Origin: RGIG9060 sp052173655
GTDB lineage: Bacteria; Spirochaetota; Spirochaetia; Treponematales; Treponemataceae
DNA: 64,000 bases
NCBI GenBank assembly: GCA_052173655.1
Contig: JBQMYD010000001.1
Location: 301,447 to 365,446, forward strand
Direction of reading: 5' to 3'
Shown: in pieces, positions 9,659 through 18,268 of the stretch
How positions within the stretch are numbered: position 1 is the stretch's first letter
Layout of the letters: each line of letters opens with the position of its first letter
Notes under the pieces: model-generated
Told to the model about the DNA's origin: nothing
The model's input: the letters and a program-made list of their open reading frames with translations, nothing else
The model's database searches: none
Translations under genes and position numbers: made by a program

Positions 9659-10387
9659 TTAAAAAACTTTGACTTTGGTAAACGGAAAATACCGCATTAC
9701 GACTTTTCCTTCAATTTGCTTGGAATTCATTGCTCCCCAAATCCTGGAATCTACTCCCACTACTCTGTTATCTGCCAGAAAAAAATAATCGTTATCTCCC
9801 AGTTGTATCTGTTCACAATTTTTAAAAAAATTGAAAACCTTTTTTTCTTCAGAATCTTTATCTTCAATCAAGATATCGTAGTCTTTTTTTGAAAGTTCAA
9901 ATTCCGTTAAAAAATGTTCTGATCCCCTTTCTTTTACATAAAGAGAATAATCTTTTACATAAACAGTATCTCCCGGAATTGCCACAACACGTCGTATTAA
10001 GTGATTTTCCGACATATTCTGAGAATATGTAAAAGGACTTAACTGTTGAAAAGTAAAAAATTTACAAATTTTATTAATAATCACAAAAAAAAAGTTAGAT
10101 CTTTTTTTGTACAAAGGAGTTAAGTAAACTAAATCTCCTCTTTGAATAGGAGAAGAATGTCTAAAAATAGGATTATCAGGTTTTAAAAGAGGACAAACAA
10201 AAACTATATTATTTTTATCAAGATTAGGTTCCATAGAGGATGAATTGACAAAAATCGGAAATAACAAAAAGGTTACCGACAAAGAGCTCACAAATAAAAA
10301 TAAAGTAATTAACAGGACTATAAAACTAATTTTTTTGTGAAATTTTTTCTTCAGCATGTAATCAAAATCATAAATATTTGTCGCCAT
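9659..10387 (-). CDS. lepB: Signal peptidase I with Arg at the catalytic Lys position
   Basis: 242 residues with one strong N-terminal membrane segment (about 19-47) and the rest predicted outside. The nucleophile motif is SSSMEPN (Ser 51). The second box reads LIRRVVAIPGD (Arg 132, Arg 133), where the E. coli enzyme has IKRAVGLPGD with Lys 145 as general base. The nucleotides there are plain CGA CGT codons. A third box, ADNRVVGVDSRIWG, matches the family's GDNR..DSR.WG. Fold and family are clear, but the Lys-to-Arg change makes normal Ser/Lys catalysis doubtful unless another Lys substitutes. It probably removes, or once removed, signal peptides at the inner membrane. Confidence 0.85.
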   Translation of the reverse strand: MATNIYDFDYMLKKKFHKKISFIVLLITLFLFVSSLSVTFLLFPIFVNSSSMEPNLDKNNIVFVCPLLKPDNPIFRHSSPIQRGDLVYLTPLYKKRSNFFFVIINKICKFFTFQQLSPFTYSQNMSENHLIRRVVAIPGDTVYVKDYSLYVKERGSEHFLTEFELSKKDYDILIEDKDSEEKKVFNFFKNCEQIQLGDNDYFFLADNRVVGVDSRIWGAMNSKQIEGKVVMRYFPFTKVKVF

Positions 10388-10489
10388 ACAATATCATTTT
10401 ACAAAATTAATTTTTCATAGTCAATGTTGTATTTTTTGAGTATCTTTCGTGTGTAAGTGAAAAGTTTTTATACCAAATTTTTAGACTAC

Positions 10490-10518
10490 TTGAGAGCTTA
10501 AAAAAAATGACATATAAT
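10490..10518 (+). promoter_or_regulatory. Promoter of smpB placed for a leaderless transcript
   Basis: A TTGAGA -35 box (10490-10495) and a perfect TATAAT -10 box (10513-10518) are 17 bases apart. Only eight bases separate the -10 box from the smpB ATG at 10527. A start site 7 bases past the -10 box leaves a leader of about two bases and no room for a ribosome-binding site. Confidence 0.7.
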
Positions 10519-10526
10519 GTAAGACT

Positions 10527-10997
10527 ATGGGCACTGATGGAATAAAAGTAATAGCTGAAAATAAAAAAGCTCGTTTTAATTACAGCATTGAAGATTCTTT
10601 TGAATGCGGTGTTGAACTTTTGGGTACCGAAGTAAAATCCGTGAAAGACGGTAAAATTTCATTTCCCGATTCCTTTGCTGAAATTCAAAACGGTCAAGTT
10701 TGGCTAAAAAACTTTCATATCAGTGAGTATATTTATTCTTCAATTTTTAACCATGAACCGGATAGACCTAAAAAATTACTACTTCACAAAGAGGAAATAA
10801 AACGAGTTCAACGTAAAGTTGATGAAAAAGGATATACCCTAATTCCTCTTTCTTTTTATTTGAAAAACGGGAGATTAAAGGTTTTACTTGGAATTTGCAA
10901 AGGTAAAAAACTGTTCGATAAACGTGAAACGATAAAAGAGCGTGATGTAAAACGAGATTTACAAAGGGAATTCAAAAAAAGATTGGATAGCCGATAA
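10527..10997 (+). CDS. smpB: SsrA-binding protein SmpB
   Basis: 156 residues, normal SmpB length. Conserved features include GVELLGTEVKS near residue 30, a central YTLIPLSFY and KVLLGICKGKK near 110-130, and a basic tail DKRETIKERDVKRDL. SmpB binds tmRNA and delivers it to stalled ribosomes for trans-translation. No tmRNA gene was seen in this window. Its stop overlaps the next start (TAATG), so the downstream exported protein and folC are likely in the same transcript. The promoter position predicts a leaderless mRNA. Confidence 0.96.
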   Translation: MGTDGIKVIAENKKARFNYSIEDSFECGVELLGTEVKSVKDGKISFPDSFAEIQNGQVWLKNFHISEYIYSSIFNHEPDRPKKLLLHKEEIKRVQRKVDEKGYTLIPLSFYLKNGRLKVLLGICKGKKLFDKRETIKERDVKRDLQREFKKRLDSR

Positions 10998-11812
10998 TGA
11001 AAAAAATATTTTTTTTGATTTCAATTTCATTTTTCGCAATACAATTATTCAGCCAAAATGTTGTAGGATTTTTCAAAGCAGAAACGCTCTCTGATGATAC
11101 TTCTACAATAAGTTTAACTGAGGATTTATATTTTTCCAAAGCAAGCCTTTTATCCGAGATAACAGTAGTTGACTACAGAACAAGTAAATTCAATTTTTCG
11201 GAAATAAATTCTTACAAAAATATAAACTATGTTTTTTTCCCTGAAATACAAGAATACGGAGACGGCTGGAAGTGTATTTTTCATGGTATCAAAGTGCAAA
11301 ATAAGTCGGAATTTACCTTTGAAAAAGAATATGAGTCATATTATATGATTTTAATGAATGCAAAAAAAGATTTATCAGAATTTTTCGCTTCGTTAAACAA
11401 AGATAACACAAAGCAAGATTTTTTTGAAAATGCCGATTCAACTTCAAATTCATATACAGGAAATTTAGATAGCCTTTCGGGAACTTGGCAGGGGGAAAAA
11501 TATATTGACAAGATCATTATTCTTAGAGGTGGTCGAGGCTTTGTTATTTTTCAAAACGGTGCTTCTATGAATATTTCCATAAAAATTGACGGGAATACTT
11601 TTACAGCAACACAAACAGGAAATGCAAGTGCATCTTTCTTTCCTGAAATAAACAGAGAACAGGCACTTATCAATGCAGCCTCTGCCGAACCTATAAAATG
11701 GACATTGGAAATAATAAATAATTCCACAATGGAAGGTAAAAAGTATACCCTTACACAAGAAGGCGAAAACATATTTTTTTCAACAATTCCCGTAAAATGG
11801 AAAAGATTATAA
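10997..11812 (+). CDS. Exported protein of unknown function
   Basis: 271 residues. A typical signal peptide (MKKIFFLISISFFAIQLFSQ) indicates export. No family was recognised. The C-terminal part (about 155-271) opens with LSGTWQGEKY and is rich in beta-strand-like alternation with Gly and Thr (IIILRGGRGFVIFQNG), which could be a small lipocalin-like barrel; this is inference only. It is coupled to smpB upstream (TAATG) and to folC downstream (TAATG at 11810-11814). The conserved neighbours do not reveal a role. Confidence 0.7.
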   Translation: MKKIFFLISISFFAIQLFSQNVVGFFKAETLSDDTSTISLTEDLYFSKASLLSEITVVDYRTSKFNFSEINSYKNINYVFFPEIQEYGDGWKCIFHGIKVQNKSEFTFEKEYESYYMILMNAKKDLSEFFASLNKDNTKQDFFENADSTSNSYTGNLDSLSGTWQGEKYIDKIIILRGGRGFVIFQNGASMNISIKIDGNTFTATQTGNASASFFPEINREQALINAASAEPIKWTLEIINNSTMEGKKYTLTQEGENIFFSTIPVKWKRL

Positions 11813-13143
11813 TGCTTTTTGAAAATTTAACACAATTTGAGCTGTGGCTGAATTCTTTTTTTAATTTTGAAAAAACTCCACAAAAAAACGTTTTTTGGCT
11901 CAAAAATATGGAATTTTTTGCAAACGAATTTAATAATCCTCAAAACACTTTTAAAATAATACATGTTGCAGGTTCTAAGGGGAAAGGCTCAGTATGCCAT
12001 TTTACTGCAAACATGTTAAAAGAAAACGGATATAAAACGGGACTTTATACATCTCCTCACCTTTTCAATTTTTTTGAACGGATAACTCTTGCAGGGAAAT
12101 TATTTTCAAAATCATCATATTTAAAAGCTGCAAATGAACTGTATTCAAAAAAAACATTATTTGAGCATGATTTTATCACAAAGGAATGCGATACAAATAA
12201 AAGAAAAGTAACTTGGTTTGAAATTGTAACTTTGTACGCTTTTTTGGTCTTTAGGCAAGAAAACTGTAGATATGTTGTATTAGAAACAGGTTTAGGAGGC
12301 AGACTTGATGCAACAAATATTTCAAATCCTGTTGCTTCTATAATTACTCCAATTGAACTTGAACACTGTGATTTTCTTGGAAACACGATTGAAAAAATTG
12401 CGTATGAAAAAGCCGGCATAATAAAAAACAAAACACCTGTATTTGTGAGTAAACAAAAACTTGAAGCAAAAAAGATTTTTGAAACCGTTGCAGCGGAAAA
12501 AAAATCTGAAATTTATTTTTTTGAAGATTTTGTAAAAAAAATTGAATATAAAATGCAAAAAACGGAAAAAGGACGTATTTATCTTGAATTTTGTAAACCC
12601 AATATAAAATTTAAAACAAAAATTTCTATGATTGGAAAAATTCAGTCTGAAAATGCAGCCATTGCCTCTTTTTGCTTGATAAACACAGTACCTAAAATAA
12701 GTATTAAAAAACTTTGTAAAGGTATCGAAAAAACATTAATTCCTGCAAGATTTGAGATAAAAAAAATTAACGGAATAAAAACAGTTTTTGACGGGGCTCA
12801 TACCATAAACAGCTTGAATTTTACTATCGAAACTTTTGAAAAAATTTTTTCAAAGAAAAATATAATACTTTTTGCTTGTGCAAAAGATAAAAACATGGAA
12901 GAAATGGCAAAATCCATTGCAGAATCTTCTTTTGAACACATAATATTGACAAAACCGGGGACACAAAAAAGTTCAAATTTACCCGGTTTGATGGAATGTT
13001 TTGATAAACTGAATTGTCCATACAAGTGGAATGAAGATCCTAAAAAGGCTTTTGAACTTGCTTTAAAAACTGCAAAAAAATGCGGAAAAAAACTTTTAAT
13101 TTGCGGTTCGTTTTATCTGATCGCTGAAATCAAAAAAAAGTAA
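11812..13143 (+). CDS. folC: Bifunctional folylpolyglutamate synthase/dihydrofolate synthase
   Basis: About 443 residues. The Mur-ligase-like ATP loop HVAGSKGKGSV near residue 50 and the FolC signature GLYTSPHLFNFFERI near 80 are present, with LETGLGGRLDATN near 160 and VFDGAHT near 325. FolC adds glutamate to dihydropteroate and/or folates. An in-frame ATG at 11797 would overlap the preceding gene by 16 bases. The ATG at 11812 forms a TAATG junction, as at the previous gene boundary, and is preferred. The end overlaps the converging pseudouridine synthase gene by 48 bases. Confidence 0.92.
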   Translation: MLFENLTQFELWLNSFFNFEKTPQKNVFWLKNMEFFANEFNNPQNTFKIIHVAGSKGKGSVCHFTANMLKENGYKTGLYTSPHLFNFFERITLAGKLFSKSSYLKAANELYSKKTLFEHDFITKECDTNKRKVTWFEIVTLYAFLVFRQENCRYVVLETGLGGRLDATNISNPVASIITPIELEHCDFLGNTIEKIAYEKAGIIKNKTPVFVSKQKLEAKKIFETVAAEKKSEIYFFEDFVKKIEYKMQKTEKGRIYLEFCKPNIKFKTKISMIGKIQSENAAIASFCLINTVPKISIKKLCKGIEKTLIPARFEIKKINGIKTVFDGAHTINSLNFTIETFEKIFSKKNIILFACAKDKNMEEMAKSIAESSFEHIILTKPGTQKSSNLPGLMECFDKLNCPYKWNEDPKKAFELALKTAKKCGKKLLICGSFYLIAEIKKK

Positions 13144-13926
13144 TTTACCGTCTCCAATATCCGGAAATTTTAAAGCCGATGCAAAAAAAAGCATAGGATC
13201 ATTCTTTTCAGTGCAAAATGGATTATAAATACTGTCGTTAATAACCGGATATCCCAACCATGAAAGATGGCAACGAACTTGATGTCTAAAACCTTGTGTC
13301 AAAGAACATTTTATCTTGTAGCAATTTTTTTTACTATTTTTGAACACAGAATTATAAATATCATTTGAAAAAGATTCTTTTTCAAAACTTTCAATTTTTG
13401 TACAATAAATTTTATTAAAAGCCTTTTTTTCGGCATAAGTGCCGACTTCACTCAATTCAACCGGACGAACACTTTTTCGTTTTACTCCATAGTTTCTAAA
13501 TTTACTTTGAATTTTTTGCCCTACTTTCATTTCATATTTACAAGTAGGAAAGCCTTTGATGTAAATATCTTCTTCAAAAATATTAGAATTTTTTGAAAAA
13601 TACCTATCGCTTAATTTTTCACAATACGCAAGATAATATTTTTCAAAGCAACCATTTTTTTGAATTTTGTACATGTAATTCCAAAAATCAGTATTTCTGG
13701 CAATTAAAACTATCCCGGAAGTTTCAGTATCAATTCTGTGAACAAGCCCGCCTTCTACGGTTTTCAGTCCATTTTGAACACATAAAACTTCAGGATAACT
13801 TAGGGAAATATAATACAAAAGTGATTTTTGATCGTTTTCAGAAATTGGAGCTGACGGAATTCCGTTCGGTTTAAAACAAATTAAAAAATTTTTATTTTCG
13901 TAAAGAATTTTACACTCTTTTTCCAT
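13096..13926 (-). CDS. RluA-family pseudouridine synthase without S4 domain
   Basis: About 276 residues. GGLVHRIDTETSGIVLIARN near residue 65 is the RluA catalytic motif (HRIDxxTSG, Asp catalytic), and GFRHQVRCHL near 220 matches the family's RTHQIRVH box. There is no N-terminal S4 domain, unlike the neighbour upstream, so this resembles RluA/RluC-type enzymes acting on rRNA or tRNA. The target uridine cannot be named from sequence. An upstream in-frame ATG lies at 13947. The ATG at 13926 has AGG upstream and is preferred. Two pseudouridine synthases in a row share the transcript. Confidence 0.85.
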   Translation of the reverse strand: MEKECKILYENKNFLICFKPNGIPSAPISENDQKSLLYYISLSYPEVLCVQNGLKTVEGGLVHRIDTETSGIVLIARNTDFWNYMYKIQKNGCFEKYYLAYCEKLSDRYFSKNSNIFEEDIYIKGFPTCKYEMKVGQKIQSKFRNYGVKRKSVRPVELSEVGTYAEKKAFNKIYCTKIESFEKESFSNDIYNSVFKNSKKNCYKIKCSLTQGFRHQVRCHLSWLGYPVINDSIYNPFCTEKNDPMLFFASALKFPDIGDGKLLFFDFSDQIKRTAN

Positions 13927-14872
13927 CTTTATACCTGATTTTTTCATAATTTTGATGAAGAAATTTTAATACTTTAAGAAATCTAACAGGTGTAGGACTT
14001 TTGAAAACTGAAAAAGTATTGGAATTAGGCAATCGGATTGACATTTTTGATGAGTGAAGCATTAAAGTCGCAGAATCAAAAATCTTATCTTTTGTTCCGT
14101 AAATTGAATCACCTAAAATCGGACAGCCTAGATATTTCATATGTACACGTATCTGATGAGTTCTGCCGGTTTTTAATCGTAATTTCATTAAACTATACGG
14201 TCCATAACTTGCAATGCAAGAATAAACTGTATGAGAAAATTTTCCTTTTTGTGAATCTTTTGTAACAGTAAAGCGTTTTCGATTTTTTGGATCTCTAATC
14301 ATATTCACTTTTACGTTACCGAATTTTTCTTTAGGAATTCCTTTTACAATCGCTATGTACTCTTTTTTTACCCTTCTGTCTTTAAACTGTTTTTGCAGCC
14401 ATAATTCGCTTTCAACATTTTTTGCACAGATAATTGTTCCTGTTGTATCTTTATCAAGTCGATGAACAATGCCGGGACGTTGCGAAACAGTACATTCCGT
14501 TTTTTTACAATGAAACAACAAAGCATTAACTAGGGTTCCGTTCCAATTTCCGCAAGCAGGATGTGTAACCATTCCTTGTTTTTTATTTACAACGCACACA
14601 TTTTTATCTTCATAGATGATATTAAGAAAAATATTTTCAGGTTCAATTTTTTCAGGAATAGGTTCTGTCCATTCTAAAAAAATTTTATCCCCATTTTTCA
14701 CTTTTGTACTAAATTTTGCTTTTTTATCATTCAAGTAAACACAATCTGTACCGTTTTTTAATCTTGAACGGGAAAAATTTTCTGAATTTTGTGCAACATA
14801 ACTGTCAAGTCTTATGTTTTCCTTTAAATTCTCAACTGCTAATTCAATTTTTGGCATCTTCAAAACTCTCAT
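13910..14872 (-). CDS. RluD-like pseudouridine synthase with S4 domain
   Basis: 320 residues. An S4-type RNA-binding segment (RLDSYVAQNSENFSRSRL) lies at about 20-40 and the catalytic motif RPGIVHRLDKDTTGTII near 145. TGRTHQIRVHMKYLGCPILGD follows near 240. This architecture matches RluD/RluC enzymes, which form pseudouridine in 23S rRNA. RluD (helix 69) is the likeliest assignment but is inferred. An alternative start ATG lies at 14857. It overlaps both neighbours, consistent with one compact operon. Confidence 0.88.
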   Translation of the reverse strand: MRVLKMPKIELAVENLKENIRLDSYVAQNSENFSRSRLKNGTDCVYLNDKKAKFSTKVKNGDKIFLEWTEPIPEKIEPENIFLNIIYEDKNVCVVNKKQGMVTHPACGNWNGTLVNALLFHCKKTECTVSQRPGIVHRLDKDTTGTIICAKNVESELWLQKQFKDRRVKKEYIAIVKGIPKEKFGNVKVNMIRDPKNRKRFTVTKDSQKGKFSHTVYSCIASYGPYSLMKLRLKTGRTHQIRVHMKYLGCPILGDSIYGTKDKIFDSATLMLHSSKMSIRLPNSNTFSVFKSPTPVRFLKVLKFLHQNYEKIRYKDGKRV

Positions 14873-15350
14873 CTTTCGAAAGAGGCAATTCGATAGAAAA
14901 ATCTTCTTTTTCTGAAGGTTTTATTTGTATATTTTCCGGTAAAAAAATTTTTGCATTATTTTTTTTTGCTTTTTCAGTTTTTACAATAAAAATTGTCAAA
15001 TCTATGGCACCTACAACCACACTTGTAACCAATGCAGTTGTAAAAATAATAATCTGTTCATCTTTATTTACATTTGCAGCATTTGAAGTAAAAGCAAACG
15101 GATTAGGCAGATACGAAGAATCAAAACCGTTTTTTGCCCATCTGTAAGTTGTGTAAGCAGTAGTTGAACCCAAAACCGTAAAAGGTAAAGAACCCAATGT
15201 TATAACCTCAAATCTTCTGGCATATCTTAACCACTCCGGAATTTCCTTTTTTGAAATCGGTTCCGGAGCATCATTTTCTTCAGATTTTGAAGCAAATAGC
15301 ATTGAGAAAGATATTGTTAGTAACAACAGGAAAGCAACAAGTTTTTTCAT
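14844..15350 (-). CDS. Small membrane/exported protein of unknown function
   Basis: About 168 residues from the ATG at 15350, which puts a signal sequence (MKKLVAFLLLLTISFSMLFAS) at the very start. A longer reading from 15377 would intrude on yggS. A second hydrophobic segment near residues 115-135 (ALVTSVVVGAIDLTIFIVKT) looks like a membrane helix, and the tail is acidic. The middle contains WLRYARRFEVITLGSLPF. No family was identified. Its position between yggS and the rlu genes gives no functional clue. Confidence 0.7.
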   Translation of the reverse strand: MKKLVAFLLLLTISFSMLFASKSEENDAPEPISKKEIPEWLRYARRFEVITLGSLPFTVLGSTTAYTTYRWAKNGFDSSYLPNPFAFTSNAANVNKDEQIIIFTTALVTSVVVGAIDLTIFIVKTEKAKKNNAKIFLPENIQIKPSEKEDFSIELPLSKDESFEDAKN

Positions 15351-15357
15351 AAAATAA

Positions 15358-16062
15358 TTAAACCCTGCGTTCTCCAAAAATAGAAGTTCCGATTCTCACC
15401 ATTGTAGAGCCTTCCTGAATTGCAATTTTATAATCAGAACTCATTCCCATAGATAATTGGGAAAGAGAAAAGTCTTTTTCATTTTTTTGTATTTCATCTC
15501 TTATGTTTCTCAGAGTTTCAAATGATTTATGAATAAGTGTTTCATCTTGAGTAAGAGGAGCCATGGTCATAAAGCCTTTTGGAATTATAAAATTTGATTT
15601 TTTAGCCTTTATAAAATCTAAAGTTCTGTAAATTTCTTCAATTTGGGTATATCCGGATTTACTTTGTTCTCCTGTATGAAACTCAAAAAAAACTTCAATT
15701 TTTTTTCCGACAATATTAAGTGTTTCCATTTTTTTTTGAATTTCTACAGCAAGCTCAAACCTATCCAAAGATTGAATACAAGAAGCATAGGGCAAAATAT
15801 GTTTTACTTTATTTCGTTGCAAAGACCCTATAAAATGCAGTTTTATATTAGGATTTTTTTCCAATAATTTTGGAAATTTAGAACAAGCTTCCTGAACTCT
15901 ATTTTCCCCAAAAATCGTAAGAGAATTATCAATCGCAGTTTGAATTTCTTGCTCGCAATGAAATTTACTTACAGCTAAAAGAGTTACATCATTTTCGTTT
16001 CTTCCGCATTTTATGCAAGCATTTTTTATTTCGTCCTTAATAAATGCGATTTTTTCTTTCAA
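15358..16062 (-). CDS. yggS: YggS-family pyridoxal phosphate homeostasis protein
   Basis: 234 residues, family length. It is an alanine-racemase-like barrel with the PLP lysine in LLAVSKFH (Lys 33), then IFGENRVQEA near 50, LHFIGSLQRNKVKHI near 75 and LSMGMSSDYKIAI..GSTMVRIGTSIFGER at the C-terminus. YggS proteins bind PLP without known catalysis and maintain vitamin B6 and amino-acid balance. The start overlaps the rsmA stop by four bases (ATGA). Confidence 0.93.
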   Translation of the reverse strand: MKEKIAFIKDEIKNACIKCGRNENDVTLLAVSKFHCEQEIQTAIDNSLTIFGENRVQEACSKFPKLLEKNPNIKLHFIGSLQRNKVKHILPYASCIQSLDRFELAVEIQKKMETLNIVGKKIEVFFEFHTGEQSKSGYTQIEEIYRTLDFIKAKKSNFIIPKGFMTMAPLTQDETLIHKSFETLRNIRDEIQKNEKDFSLSQLSMGMSSDYKIAIQEGSTMVRIGTSIFGERRV

Positions 16063-16967
16063 TTTTTTGCCTCACAATCTTTCATACATTCGTATACACA
16101 ATCGGAAAGAAAAAGCAATTGTTCAACATTTAACTTTTCCGCTCGAATTTGACTGTATATATCTGATTTTAACAAAATTTTTTCAGTCAATACAGAATTT
16201 TTTGTATAAATATTTAAATTGTTTTTTATTGTTTTTCTTCTACATGAAAATAAAATCCGTATAAGACTCAAAAAAATTGCAGGATCCTTACAACACGGAA
16301 AATCAGGTTTTTTTATTAATTTTACAGCTCTGGAATCAACATTCGGTTTTGGCCAAAAAGAACCGCCACTTAAATCCAAAACAGGTTTTACATCATATGC
16401 CCACTGGCACAACACTGAAAAGGAAGAATAATCTTTTGAACCTGATTTTGCACACATTCTTTGAGCAACTTCTTTTTGAACTGTTACAACGGCAATTTCA
16501 AATCTAACCAAATTTGAAATTAAATCCGCAATAATCAATGCAGCAACGTTATAAGGCAAATTTCCAAAAAATCTTTGAGGAAAGTTTGAATTTTTTATCT
16601 CTGTTTTCCATGTTTTAATAAAGTCCCCTTCAACTATTTTCAACTTTCCCGGAAATTCCGGAGAAACTTCTTGTTTTAGAAACTCAGCAAATCCTCTGTC
16701 AATTTCAAAAGCAGTTACTCCGGAACTTTTTTTTAACAGTTCTACAGTTAAAGCTCCAAGTCCGGGTCCTACTTCCCATACAAACGTATTTTCATCCATT
16801 TCAAGACTATCTGCAAGTTTCAGCCGTGCATTTGAATTTATAAGAAAATTCTGCCCGAACTTTTTTTGCATTGACATATTACGAGAATCAAGGATATTTT
16901 TTAGTTGTAAAGGAGAGTCATAACAAGGTAAACTCATAAAACCTCTATATTTTGCAGATATTTTCAA
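16059..16967 (-). CDS. rsmA: 16S rRNA adenine dimethyltransferase RsmA (KsgA)
   Basis: 302 residues. KKFGQNFLIN near residue 35 is the N-terminal KsgA signature. VWEVGPGLGALTVEL near 60 is the SAM-binding loop and FFGNLPYNVA near 110 holds the catalytic NLPY motif. The enzyme dimethylates two adjacent adenines near the 3' end of 16S rRNA, a late step of small-subunit assembly. The first 30 or so residues are longer than in many homologues, and a Met at residue 11 is a possible alternative start. It is coupled to yggS. Confidence 0.94.
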   Translation of the reverse strand: MKISAKYRGFMSLPCYDSPLQLKNILDSRNMSMQKKFGQNFLINSNARLKLADSLEMDENTFVWEVGPGLGALTVELLKKSSGVTAFEIDRGFAEFLKQEVSPEFPGKLKIVEGDFIKTWKTEIKNSNFPQRFFGNLPYNVAALIIADLISNLVRFEIAVVTVQKEVAQRMCAKSGSKDYSSFSVLCQWAYDVKPVLDLSGGSFWPKPNVDSRAVKLIKKPDFPCCKDPAIFLSLIRILFSCRRKTIKNNLNIYTKNSVLTEKILLKSDIYSQIRAEKLNVEQLLFLSDCVYECMKDCEAKN

Positions 16968-16975
16968 ATCCTATT

Positions 16976-18268
16976 TTAACCAATTTTCAAAGGCGGAAAC
17001 ATTGCAAAAAAAATACTGACTTTTTCGATGACATAATACAACATTTGTAAAATAGAACCAAGAGGTTTTGCAAAGAAAGGAAACATTAGAGAAAAAATTA
17101 TAAAAATTAGACCCGTAATTAAAAAATATGTAACCAAAGGAGAAATAATCAAACATGAAATTATACCAATAGGAGTTATGAATCCAAAAATTTTTGCACA
17201 TACAGGACTTGTAAATAGAATTGCTCCAAAAGAAGAAGAAAGTTGATTTGATAAATATGTTCCTGATATTAAATTAATATATTTTTTTATCAATTCTCCT
17301 GCAGTTAAAACTCCGAACAAAGCTAAATAAGACAACGCAAAAGAAAGGCTTGAAAAATCGGACGGAAAAATCATTATTTGTAATAAAAATGAAAAACATA
17401 AAACATCCAAAATCTTAGGTTTTATTGATAATTTTGAACAGAAAAATCCAAAAATTGATGAAAACATTGCTCTTGCAAGCGACGGAGAAATTCCTGCAAA
17501 CCAAACGAATAAAAGAACACTCAACAAAGATATAAATTCAGTTATCCTTTTTCCTGCAAATTTTCCGATAATTTTTTCACTACTTCCCGAAAAAATAGAT
17601 ACATGCATTCCTGATAAAGCAAGAATATGAGATAAACCGGCATTTCTAAACGATTGGGTTAAAATTGTATTTGTATATTCTTTTGAGCCTGCCAATAAGG
17701 CAAGCAAAAAACCTCCGGCATAGCCCCACATACACAAAAGTCTTTTAAAATTTATTCTTGAATTTCCCCTGATAAATGCCAGATAATTTTTCCATTTTAT
17801 AAATTCTACTTGTTTTGAAATAAATAAATGTTTATTTTTGTCTATACTGCATAACCTTAATTTTAAATAAGCACCGTTTTCAACAAAAACATCTTTGCAA
17901 GCTGATTTTGTATAAATTCTATTTGGATAATGAGCTTCAACAATTTCTTTCGGAATAAGAACAGATATTTTTCCCTTTGCACCGTATATACCGTTTTTGC
18001 TATATGCTTTGTCAATAACAAAGTTGCAAGCATAGTATTTTTTTGAAGAAGTCAAAATCGGATTTGAACATACATACCCTTCCGCTTCTGTAATTTTTTC
18101 ATCATTAAGAAGACAATGAAAATAACAGGTACGAGGTTTTAAAGAAAAAACAAGAATAGCAAACAAACACAAAAAGGATGTTAATTTTACAACAGAAATA
18201 TTTTGAATTATTTTTTCTAAATAAAGTTCTATTAAAGTTTTTTTTATTAATTTTAAACTCTTTACCAC
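16976..18268 (-). CDS. ComEC/Rec2-family membrane protein, competence domain only
   Basis: 430 residues with many hydrophobic segments. NAGLSHILALSGMHVSIFSG near residue 215 is the hallmark of the ComEC/Rec2 domain, preceded by a DUF4131-like soluble stretch with cysteines (about 40-150). The metallo-beta-lactamase-like C-terminal domain of full ComEC is absent. Full ComEC forms the DNA-uptake channel; short forms are widespread and their competence role is unproven. It overlaps the HEAT-repeat gene upstream by seven bases. Confidence 0.85.
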   Translation of the reverse strand: MVKSLKLIKKTLIELYLEKIIQNISVVKLTSFLCLFAILVFSLKPRTCYFHCLLNDEKITEAEGYVCSNPILTSSKKYYACNFVIDKAYSKNGIYGAKGKISVLIPKEIVEAHYPNRIYTKSACKDVFVENGAYLKLRLCSIDKNKHLFISKQVEFIKWKNYLAFIRGNSRINFKRLLCMWGYAGGFLLALLAGSKEYTNTILTQSFRNAGLSHILALSGMHVSIFSGSSEKIIGKFAGKRITEFISLLSVLLFVWFAGISPSLARAMFSSIFGFFCSKLSIKPKILDVLCFSFLLQIMIFPSDFSSLSFALSYLALFGVLTAGELIKKYINLISGTYLSNQLSSSFGAILFTSPVCAKIFGFITPIGIISCLIISPLVTYFLITGLIFIIFSLMFPFFAKPLGSILQMLYYVIEKVSIFFAMFPPLKIG

